Origin: an uncultured SAR116 cluster alpha proteobacterium
GTDB taxonomy: Bacteria; Pseudomonadota; Alphaproteobacteria; Puniceispirillales; Marisalimonadaceae
DNA: 64,000 bases
Assembly (NCBI GenBank): GCA_902618195.1
Contig: CACMZO010000002.1
Location: 1-64,000 of the forward strand
Reading direction: 5' to 3'
In this document: piece after piece, positions 21,852 through 30,342 of the stretch
How the letters are laid out: every line of letters begins with the position of its first letter
Numbering within the stretch: position 1 is the stretch's first letter
Program-made: the position numbers and the translations under genes
Notes under the pieces: generated by a model
What the model was told of the DNA's origin: nothing
The model's input: the letters and a program-made list of their open reading frames with translations, nothing else
The model's database searches: none

Positions 21852-22370
21852 TTAAGCAGCTTCTTCAGCGCTATCATCTATAATTTTTTCTAATTTTGTT
21901 GCAGCGTCAGATTTATCAACATTTTGAACTGCTGCGAACTCACCTGCGAGTCTTTCTAATGCAGCTTGATACATTTGTCTTTCAGAATAGGATTGTTCGC
22001 CTTGATCTTCTTTTTTATACAAATCTCTTACAACTTCAGCAAGCGAAACTAAACTTCCAGAATTAATTTTAGTTTCATATTCTTGAGCTCTTCTTGACCA
22101 CATTAGCTTTTTTACTTTTGCTTTTCCTTGGAGTGTCGTAATAGCTTCGTCCATTTGAGCCTTGCTAGAAAGTGTTCTTAAACCAGAAACTTTGGCTTTA
22201 TCTAATGGAACCCTAAGTGTCATCCTATCTTGCTCAAATCTAATAGCTAATAACTCAAGCTTTGTATTTTCTATTTCTCTTGTTTCAGTTCCAATGATCT
22301 TGCCAACACCATGACTAGGATAAACAACAAAATCCCCAGGAATAAATATATTATCATTAAATTTGGACAC
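21852..22370 (-). CDS. carD: CarD family transcriptional regulator
   Basis: FIPGDFVVYPSHGVGKIIGTETREIENTKLELLAIRFEQDRMTLRVP. Confidence 0.93.
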   Translation of the reverse strand: MSKFNDNIFIPGDFVVYPSHGVGKIIGTETREIENTKLELLAIRFEQDRMTLRVPLDKAKVSGLRTLSSKAQMDEAITTLQGKAKVKKLMWSRRAQEYETKINSGSLVSLAEVVRDLYKKEDQGEQSYSERQMYQAALERLAGEFAAVQNVDKSDAATKLEKIIDDSAEEAA

Positions 22371-22464
22371 TTAAAACACCTATGAAATTAAAATTAGTAT
22401 ATAATTTTGATTAAAAAATAAGCTTATATCACAAAACAAGAGAGAAGTCTATTGAAATTATATA

Positions 22465-22785
22465 TTATTCTTTAAAGAATTTTTTAAATTTATCTTTAAT
22501 GTCTACAAAATCATCAGCATCGGGTGGGGCATCTTTTTTTTCTGTAATATTTGGCCATTTTTCAGACATGTCTCTATTAAGAACCAGCCATTTTTCAGCT
22601 CCATCTTCTGTATCAGACTGTATAGCGTCTACAGGGCACTCAGGTTCACATACACCACAATCAATACATTCATCTGGATGTATAACTAGCATGTTTTCAC
22701 CCTCGTAAAAACAATCCACTGGGCAAACTTCTACACAATCAGTAAATTTACACTTGATACAATTTTCATTAACTATATATGTCAT
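22465..22785 (-). CDS. fdxA: FdxA-type 7Fe ferredoxin
   Basis: 106 aa; [47 protein letters not shown]. Confidence 0.95.
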   Translation of the reverse strand: MTYIVNENCIKCKFTDCVEVCPVDCFYEGENMLVIHPDECIDCGVCEPECPVDAIQSDTEDGAEKWLVLNRDMSEKWPNITEKKDAPPDADDFVDIKDKFKKFFKE

Positions 22786-22809
22786 GCGATGGTATATATA
22801 ACACTTTTT

Positions 22810-23202
22810 TTAAAAGTTTCTACCCATAAATTTTTCTAATTTTCTTCTACTAGATTTAGTAGGTCTTCTTCCATAACTTATCTTTTTAGTAAATTTATTT
22901 TCATTATTGTTTCTTATAAAAATCGGGGTTATATCTTTATAATGAATGATAGCTTCTTTGAATGGACCTCTTCGAAGTGGAATTTTTAAAATCTTTATTT
23001 GTTTAATTAATTTTTCATTTTTAATGTTAATGATATCCCCAGTTTCAATAATTTTATTTTTCTTTTTAATTAAAAAATTATTTACTTTGCATGAACCTTT
23101 TTCAATTGCTTTTGTTGCAATTCCTCTAGTTTTAAAAATCCTTAAATAGTAAAGTAGTTGATCAAGCCTAATATTTAAATCTAATGGATCTTTAGATGTC
23201 AT
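22810..23202 (-). CDS. S4-domain RNA-binding protein (HslR/Hsp15-like)
   Basis: RLDQLLYYLRIFKTRGIATKAIEKGSCKVNNFLIKK; basic C-terminus; ATGA overlap with the upstream helicase gene. Confidence 0.85.
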   Translation of the reverse strand: MTSKDPLDLNIRLDQLLYYLRIFKTRGIATKAIEKGSCKVNNFLIKKKNKIIETGDIINIKNEKLIKQIKILKIPLRRGPFKEAIIHYKDITPIFIRNNNENKFTKKISYGRRPTKSSRRKLEKFMGRNF

Positions 23203-25757
23203 GATTTTAATGATTTTAAAATATAAAAAGGTGAATCTTTATTTAAATCAACTTTACCAACTTTATTTTTTTTTATTTTAGATTTCCTGGTATTTTTGAG
23301 CTTATTATTGTTCGTTTTTTTAAAATAATATTCGTCATCACTTTCAGAAGCATCTTTTTTTAAAAACTGATACTTTAAAGTTTCTGTAATAAAATTTTTT
23401 AAATTATCCTTAGTCGAGCCTGCAATAGATAGCATTTCCTCTGTGATTTTGAACTTTGTTTTTTTTGCTTCATTTCTAACCAATGCTGATAATCTCTCAT
23501 AAATATCTATCCTCAAACAAATATCACCACAAGGTATATATCCAATAAAAAAATAAAAGTCTGCTTTAATTTTTTTATTAAACTTACAATTTACACGACC
23601 TTCATCAGGTAAGTAATTAACATAAAATTCATTATTATATAATGACCATAGAATTGCTTTTAATTTTATTGTTTTTGGTTTTAAAACTATAGGCAAATAT
23701 ATAAGATTCACTCCTAAACGAATTCCTAATTTTGCAATTGCTAATCGGTCATTTTCACTAATTTTTTGAATTTGAAATGGAATATTTTTAACTAATGTAT
23801 GTCCTAAACCTTCAAAAACATGGAAGTTAACTGCTTTAACTTTTGAGGATAACTCAATAACTTTATTATCATGATCACTATAAATTTTATCTAAGTTCTT
23901 TAATTTAAGACAACTGGCTAAAGTTTTATTTATTAATTCTGAAATTGATTCTTCACATTTTTTTTGAATTTTAGTTTTTTGATCTAAAGAGAGCATATCA
24001 AAATTTTTTAAAATTATTTTAGGAGTATAAATATTATCTCCTTTAGCCAATCTTCCAATTGAACTTTCCATCCATAAAATATTACCATTATTATCTATTT
24101 TAAGAGCTTCTTCAGAAGAGTTTATAAATTCATTAACTTTTTTATCTAACTCTTTTGGCAAAGCTTTTCTTGCAGCTGTCAAAATCCTTGAAGAATAGTT
24201 ATCACTTGAAATTTCAGGGATGAAATCAAAATTTCTTAAATAACCAACTTCTTGCCCTTCAACTAACACTTTGCCATCAAATTTTATGACAGCTTCTAAA
24301 TTTATTTTCTCATTCATTTTTTTTGATAATATAGCTATTTTTTTATCAACAAACCGTTTTGTCAACCTTTCATGTAATTCATCTGAAAGTTTATTCTCAA
24401 TTTTTTTTGTCTCATGTTGCCATAAATTGGCATCTTTTATCCAATTTGTTTTATTAGTTATATATGTCCAAGTTCTAATATTTGAAATTCGATTAATCAG
24501 TGTATCTATTTCACCATCTAATCTTGAAAGAGACGATATTTGAGAATTAAGCCAGTCATCTTCAATTTTTCCATCTTTTAATATAGTATAAAGTTGTTCT
24601 AACAATTTAATGTGTCTATCTGAAAAAATATTTCCAAAATCAGGAATTTGACAAATATCCCATAATAATTCATTCAAAAATTTATTATTTTTATTTTTAT
24701 TTACATACTCTAATCTAGACAATTCTCCCAAACACAAAAAATCAAGCGCATTTCCTTTTTTTCTTAAAATATTCTTGCTTGGTTGTTCTTCAAGAGAGAT
24801 AAACAAATTTTTAATTGAAGAAAAGTCAAGATTAGAACTTCTCCACCAGATATGTGATAAAGAGTTGAACTCATGATTTTCAACCATTTGCACCACATCT
24901 TTATCAAACTTAAGTTCATCGCTAATAACGCCAAATGTACCATTTTTTGTTGATCTTCCTGCTCTCCCTGCGATTTGTGAAATTTCTGTTGCAAATAGTT
25001 TTCTAGAACTATTTCCATCAAATTTCATATCTGATGCAAATGCAACATGATCAATATCTAAATTTAATCCCATACCGATGGCATCAGTAGCAACTAAATA
25101 ATTCACATCGCCACTTTGATACATTTCAACTTGATGATTTCTAGTTCTAGGCGATAATGCTCCCATAACAACTGCTGCACCACCTTTTTGAGTTCTAACC
25201 AGTTCAGCAATCCTGTAAATTTCTGGTATCGAAAAAGTTACAATTGCTGACCTTTCTTTTAATCTAGTGATTTTTTTTACACCTGCATAACTAAGTGTTG
25301 AAAGTCTTGGCCTGGTTTCAATTTTACAATCTGGTAATAATTTTTGGATTATTTTTTTTATAATTTCTGAGCCTAGAAATAGTGTTTCTTCTTCACCCCT
25401 TGCATTTAATAATCTATCCGTAAATACGTATCCTCTCTCTAAATCTGAAGCAAGTTGAATTTCATCAACACTTAAAAAAGCAACTTTTTTTTCAACTGGC
25501 ATCGCTTCAACTGTACAACAAAAATACTTTGCGTTTTTTGGAATAATTTTTTCTTCACCAGTAATCAGAGCAACCTTGTTTAATCCAACAACATTTACTG
25601 CCTTATCATAATTTTCTCGAGCTAAAAGTCTGAGTGGAAACCCTATCATTCCTGATGCATGTGAAAGCATTCGTTCCATGGCATAAAAAGTTTTACCAGT
25701 ATTTGTAGGTCCAAGGATAGCCTTTAAATTATTGTCTTTAAAATCAGAGTTGTTCAT
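23199..25757 (-). CDS. SUV3-like DEAD/DExH superfamily RNA helicase
   Basis: GPTNTGKTFYAMERMLSHASGMIGFPLRLLARE, VDEIQLASDLERGYVFTDRLL, TDAIGMGLNLDIDHVAF, QIAGRAGR. Confidence 0.92.
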   Translation of the reverse strand: MNNSDFKDNNLKAILGPTNTGKTFYAMERMLSHASGMIGFPLRLLARENYDKAVNVVGLNKVALITGEEKIIPKNAKYFCCTVEAMPVEKKVAFLSVDEIQLASDLERGYVFTDRLLNARGEEETLFLGSEIIKKIIQKLLPDCKIETRPRLSTLSYAGVKKITRLKERSAIVTFSIPEIYRIAELVRTQKGGAAVVMGALSPRTRNHQVEMYQSGDVNYLVATDAIGMGLNLDIDHVAFASDMKFDGNSSRKLFATEISQIAGRAGRSTKNGTFGVISDELKFDKDVVQMVENHEFNSLSHIWWRSSNLDFSSIKNLFISLEEQPSKNILRKKGNALDFLCLGELSRLEYVNKNKNNKFLNELLWDICQIPDFGNIFSDRHIKLLEQLYTILKDGKIEDDWLNSQISSLSRLDGEIDTLINRISNIRTWTYITNKTNWIKDANLWQHETKKIENKLSDELHERLTKRFVDKKIAILSKKMNEKINLEAVIKFDGKVLVEGQEVGYLRNFDFIPEISSDNYSSRILTAARKALPKELDKKVNEFINSSEEALKIDNNGNILWMESSIGRLAKGDNIYTPKIILKNFDMLSLDQKTKIQKKCEESISELINKTLASCLKLKNLDKIYSDHDNKVIELSSKVKAVNFHVFEGLGHTLVKNIPFQIQKISENDRLAIAKLGIRLGVNLIYLPIVLKPKTIKLKAILWSLYNNEFYVNYLPDEGRVNCKFNKKIKADFYFFIGYIPCGDICLRIDIYERLSALVRNEAKKTKFKITEEMLSIAGSTKDNLKNFITETLKYQFLKKDASESDDEYYFKKTNNNKLKNTRKSKIKKNKVGKVDLNKDSPFYILKSLKS

Positions 25758-25836
25758 TACATTAATTTTATGTTTTGTTGTATTAATTAATATTTATAAT
25801 AAAGTTAGAATATTATCAAATTGATGGAACAATAAT

Positions 25837-26610
25837 ATGAAAAATAGAAAAATAGTCATTACTGGTGCTAGTAAAGGTATTGGAAAAGCTATTGCAAAAA
25901 AATTTGCACTTGATGACTGTGAAATATACCTAATTTCTTCTAATGAAAAAACACTTCAATATACTTCTAAAGAAATTAACAAAGGTAACAACTCTAAAAT
26001 ACATTATTATGCTACTAATCTTAAAACTGAACAAGGGTGCAATAATGTACTTTCAGATATACAAAATAACTTTAAAGATTTAGATACTATTATTTTTTCA
26101 GCAGGTGATACAAAGAGTGGTGATTTCCTATCACAACCTATTGATGATTTTTTTGATGGATTTGATTTAAAGTTTTATAGTGTTGTTAGATTGCTAAAAG
26201 GTTTATGGACAAATTTAAAACAAAACAAAGGATGGGTTGTTGCAATAAACGGTCAAATGGCTAACACACCAAATCCTAATTTCACAGTTGGTGGAGCTGT
26301 TAATTCAGCCCTAGAAAATTTATGTAAGGCTCTTTCTAAAAGAGGGATTCAAGATAATGTCAATATAAATGTTATACATCCTGGAATGACTTCAACAGAA
26401 AGATTGATTTCGATTATTCAAGCTAATGCAAATCGAGAAAATATATCATTTGATCAAGCTAAAGAAAATGCTTTAAAAGCCTCTGGACTTGATAGATTTT
26501 CTACGCCGGAAGAAGTGGCAGAATTAACCTATTTTTTATGTAAAGAAAATGTCAGACATATCAATGGAACATCTATAACATTGGATGGTGGAATTAAACC
26601 TACAATATAA
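25837..26610 (+). CDS. SDR-fold protein lacking the canonical catalytic triad
   Basis: TGASKGIGKAIAKKF cofactor motif, IHPGMTSTER, but NGQMANTPNPNFTVGGAVNSALE where S-x12-YxxxK is expected. Confidence 0.85.
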   Translation: MKNRKIVITGASKGIGKAIAKKFALDDCEIYLISSNEKTLQYTSKEINKGNNSKIHYYATNLKTEQGCNNVLSDIQNNFKDLDTIIFSAGDTKSGDFLSQPIDDFFDGFDLKFYSVVRLLKGLWTNLKQNKGWVVAINGQMANTPNPNFTVGGAVNSALENLCKALSKRGIQDNVNINVIHPGMTSTERLISIIQANANRENISFDQAKENALKASGLDRFSTPEEVAELTYFLCKENVRHINGTSITLDGGIKPTI

Positions 26611-26625
26611 AAATATAGGAAAAAA

Positions 26626-28272
26626 ATGCCAAAAGTATCTTCAGTATTTATTGAAACTCTAAAAAACCATAAAGTTGATAGATTTTTTTGCGTGCCAGGA
26701 GAATCTTATTTACCTGTCATGAATGAATTAGTTTCTAATCCAATTATTGATATTGTCACTTGTAGACATGAAGGTGGTGCTGGATTTATGGCAGTTGCAG
26801 ACGCAAAGTGTACTGGAGAACCAGGTATAGCTTATGTTAGCAGAGGCCCAGGAGCGACAAACATTTCAATTGCCGTTCACTCAGCACACCAGGGCGGTAT
26901 TCCAATGATAGTATTTGTAGGTCAAGTAAGTAGAAAAAACTTAGGAAAAATGCATCTTCAAGAAATGGATTTTACTAAAACATTTGCTGATATGACAAAA
27001 TTAGTTGAAGAAATTAAAGATCCTGAAGATTTACCAAAAATAATCTCTAACGCATTTAAAGTTGCTAAAGAAGGAATTCCTGGACCTGTGGTTATATCAA
27101 TTCCAACAGATGTACTTGAGGCAGAAATTTCAAACAAACCAGGACATCCAATAAATTTGATTTATGCTGAACCTAATAATCAAGAAATTGAAGAGACACT
27201 TGGTCATATCAAAAAGGCTCAAAAACCAATATTAGTTGTTGGAGGTGAATTGCAATTCTCAAAGAAATCCAAGGTTCTAATAAAAGAAATAGCCAAAAAA
27301 TTTTCGTTGCCTGTTTTATGTACTTATGAACATCAGGATTTAATTGATAATGATAGTATTTACTATGCTGGAGAATTAGGATTAAGACCTCCTGAGCCTA
27401 TTAAACAAAATGCTCTTCAAGCCGATTTAGTTATTTGTATTGGCCACCAAATGAATGGTGTTCCAAATATGGGTTATACTTTTCCAAGTGATACACAAAA
27501 ATTTATTCATGTATTACCTGAAAAGAATTTTTTTAATAAATTATTTAAAACTGATGTTTCTATAATATCTAAAGGAGAAAATTTTTTAAATAAACTAAAC
27601 AACACTGATTATATATCTAATAAAAACACGGATTGGGTAAATGAATGTCACAATAGATATATGAATAATAAAGCAACCTTAGACATTCGAGAAGCAGAAG
27701 ATGGTTTAGATTTTGGAGCCTTAATTGATGAATTAGGAAAACAAGTTCCTGAAGATAGCATAATTACAAACGATGCGGGAAACTTTACGAGCTGGATGCA
27801 TCATAGATTTCCATTTAAATCTAAAATGAAATTAATAGGATCTGAAATTGGTGCAATGGGAATGGGTATACCTGCTGGCATTGCCGCATCATTAAGAAAC
27901 CATGACAAAAAAGTCTTTGTGATTGTTGGAGATGGAGGTGCTTTAATGACAGGGTCAGAATTAGCTACAGCAACATTAAAAAAGGCAAAAATTATTGTGA
28001 TTGTTGCTAATAACAATCACTATGGAACTATAAGATATCACCAAGAGGTTCATTACCCTAAAAGAGAACATTACGCTACAACACTTATAAATCCAAATTT
28101 TAAAGAATATGCAAAAAGTTTTGGACTTAAAGGTTTTACAATTAATTCAATTGATCAGATTCAACCTACTTTAAAAAAAGCAATTGATCTTAATGAATCA
28201 GTTTTGATTGAGTATAATATGAGTTTAGAAATTAATACTAGTACTACAACCATAGAAGAACTTCAAAATTAG
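26626..28272 (+). CDS. Thiamine-pyrophosphate-dependent enzyme, acetolactate synthase-like
   Basis: CVPGESYLPVMNEL, CRHEGGAGFMAVADAKCTGEPGIAYVSRGPGATN, VGDGGALMTGSELATATLKKAKIIVIVANNNHYG. Confidence 0.92.
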   Translation: MPKVSSVFIETLKNHKVDRFFCVPGESYLPVMNELVSNPIIDIVTCRHEGGAGFMAVADAKCTGEPGIAYVSRGPGATNISIAVHSAHQGGIPMIVFVGQVSRKNLGKMHLQEMDFTKTFADMTKLVEEIKDPEDLPKIISNAFKVAKEGIPGPVVISIPTDVLEAEISNKPGHPINLIYAEPNNQEIEETLGHIKKAQKPILVVGGELQFSKKSKVLIKEIAKKFSLPVLCTYEHQDLIDNDSIYYAGELGLRPPEPIKQNALQADLVICIGHQMNGVPNMGYTFPSDTQKFIHVLPEKNFFNKLFKTDVSIISKGENFLNKLNNTDYISNKNTDWVNECHNRYMNNKATLDIREAEDGLDFGALIDELGKQVPEDSIITNDAGNFTSWMHHRFPFKSKMKLIGSEIGAMGMGIPAGIAASLRNHDKKVFVIVGDGGALMTGSELATATLKKAKIIVIVANNNHYGTIRYHQEVHYPKREHYATTLINPNFKEYAKSFGLKGFTINSIDQIQPTLKKAIDLNESVLIEYNMSLEINTSTTTIEELQN

Positions 28273-28275
28273 AAA

Positions 28276-29112
28276 CTAATTCTTTAAGACTTTGAAAACC
28301 TCAGTATGATCAGAATTTTTTCCAAGTATTTTATAAGAGTTTTCTAAGTATGCTAGCACTTGTTTTGATAATGGATTATCAGAGCTCATTTTTTGAATTA
28401 ATTGATGAGCAATCGAAACATCTTTAATCATCAAATCTAGTGCGAAACCAGCATTATATTTTTCAGATACTACAAATTTTTCCAACTTAACTTCTGTTGT
28501 ATTATTTTTTCCAGTCGCACCATTAATTATTTCTATAAAATTTCTTGCTTCAATTCCATATTTTTTAGCAGTATTTAAGGCTTCAAAACTAGCAATTAAT
28601 CCTGCAGCAGAAACGTAATTGTTTAGGGATTTCATAGCATGACCAGCACCCAGAGGTCCGGCCCTTTTTACACTACCCATTACATTTAATATTTTATCAA
28701 CTTTACTTATAGTAACTTCTTTGCCACCAACCATTATAATTAATTTCCCAGTTATTGCTCTTGCAACTCCTCCAGAAACAGGTGCATCAATAAACTCAAT
28801 ATTTTTTTTAATTAATTCATTTCCTAAATTTAGAGTGTCGTTAGGGTCACTTGATGACATGTCTATCATAATTGATTTAGTTCCAAAATTTATAAGTTCT
28901 TGAACTACTTTATTTACAATTTTACCATCAGGTAACATGAAGATTATCACTTCTTTATCTGAAAGCTCTTTTATAGATGTAACAATATTAATTTCATTAC
29001 TATCCTTAGGATTTTTTATGTCATATCCATAAACATTAAAATCTGCTTTAGATAATAAAGGAGCCATTGCTGATCCCATTGCACCCAAACCTACAAAACC
29101 TATTTCTTTCAT
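28276..29112 (-). CDS. NAD(P)-dependent beta-hydroxyacid dehydrogenase (3-hydroxyisobutyrate dehydrogenase family)
   Basis: IGFVGLGAMGSAMAPLLSKA, FIDAPVSGGVARAITGKLIIMVGG, GAGHAMKSLNNYV. Confidence 0.92.
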   Translation of the reverse strand: MKEIGFVGLGAMGSAMAPLLSKADFNVYGYDIKNPKDSNEINIVTSIKELSDKEVIIFMLPDGKIVNKVVQELINFGTKSIMIDMSSSDPNDTLNLGNELIKKNIEFIDAPVSGGVARAITGKLIIMVGGKEVTISKVDKILNVMGSVKRAGPLGAGHAMKSLNNYVSAAGLIASFEALNTAKKYGIEARNFIEIINGATGKNNTTEVKLEKFVVSEKYNAGFALDLMIKDVSIAHQLIQKMSSDNPLSKQVLAYLENSYKILGKNSDHTEVFKVLKN

Positions 29113-29128
29113 CTGTTAGTCTCCATCA

Positions 29129-30325
29129 TTATTCAAAAAAAATAACTTTTTCTTTTCTCAAATTTTCAATTTCATTTTTATCATATCCCAAATCAATCAA
29201 TATTTCTTTAGTCTTATTACCAAGATTTGGCGCTTCAAATTTACTTTCATTATCCCTTTCGTTATTAAAATACATTGGTAGCCGAGGATACATCAAATCA
29301 CCCTCAGTTGAATGCTTATAGGTTTTAAAAAAATTTGTCTTTTTAAGATGTTCATCAATAAATAGATCTTTAGGTTTATTTATTTTCATTGAAGGAATAT
29401 CGATTTCTCTAAGATTTTTTATCCAAAAATTTGTTTTTTCTTTTTTAAGTTCTTTTACTAGCAAAGAATAAAGCTCATCAACATTCTTATTTCTATTTTC
29501 TAAAGTTGAAAATTTTTTGGTTTTAATTAGATGTTCTTTTTTAATAAATTTTAAAAACCTTAACCATTGTTCGTCATTATATGGCAATACTGCAATAAAA
29601 CCGTCTTTAGTTTCGTAAGGTTTTCTATTTGGAGAGGATTGTCGTGGATAAACTGGCTCATCTTTTGGAGGCAAAAAATTGTAGCCATATAAATGTTCTA
29701 CTAAGGTAAAATCTACCATTGTCTCAAACATAGGTACTTCTACCTCTAAATCTTTGTTATCTTTATTTCTTTTAAATAAACTTGAAACCACACTTAACGC
29801 TAACATAAGACCTGTTGCTTTATCTGCAGTGGCTCCTGATGTATAAGATGGTTGATCAGAATAAGCTTCTTGATAACTAGCCATACCACTTGCAGCTTGT
29901 ATTATATCATCATACGCAGGCAAGTCTCTATAAGGTCCATCGCTAGAAAAGCCAACAGCAAAGGCAGTAATAATTTTATCGTTATATTTTACAAATGTTT
30001 TATGATCAAAACCAAGTCTTGAAAGAGCAGACTTTCTAATATTAGATATAAAAACATCAGATTTTTCTATAAGTTTAAATATAATTTCCTTTCCTTTTAG
30101 AGTTTTAAGATCAACTGATACACTTTTCTTATTTCTATTTAAATTTAAAAAAACAGCCCCCATAGATTTATTTTCATATGGACCAATATATCTTGTATTA
30201 TCACCTACAAGAGATTCAATCTTGATAACGTCAGCCCCTAAATCAGCAAGTATCCTAGTACAATAAGGAACCATGAGAATTGAAGATAAATCTAAAATCG
30301 TTATACCTTCTAATGGTCGTATCAT
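29129..30325 (-). CDS. CaiB/BaiF family CoA-transferase (class III)
   Basis: PLEGITILDLSSILMVPYCTRILADLGADVIKIESLVGDNTR, AAFLNLNRNKKSVSVDLK-type core, PAYDDIIQAASGMA. Confidence 0.92.
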   Translation of the reverse strand: MIRPLEGITILDLSSILMVPYCTRILADLGADVIKIESLVGDNTRYIGPYENKSMGAVFLNLNRNKKSVSVDLKTLKGKEIIFKLIEKSDVFISNIRKSALSRLGFDHKTFVKYNDKIITAFAVGFSSDGPYRDLPAYDDIIQAASGMASYQEAYSDQPSYTSGATADKATGLMLALSVVSSLFKRNKDNKDLEVEVPMFETMVDFTLVEHLYGYNFLPPKDEPVYPRQSSPNRKPYETKDGFIAVLPYNDEQWLRFLKFIKKEHLIKTKKFSTLENRNKNVDELYSLLVKELKKEKTNFWIKNLREIDIPSMKINKPKDLFIDEHLKKTNFFKTYKHSTEGDLMYPRLPMYFNNERDNESKFEAPNLGNKTKEILIDLGYDKNEIENLRKEKVIFFE

Positions 30326-30342
30326 TGTGTATCAATCATCAA

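Noticed and set aside
23199-25757. SUV3-like helicase beside an S4 protein and ferredoxin as a candidate new RNA-processing system
   Set aside because: This helicase-S4-fdxA-carD order is a familiar alphaproteobacterial arrangement, so it is not novel.
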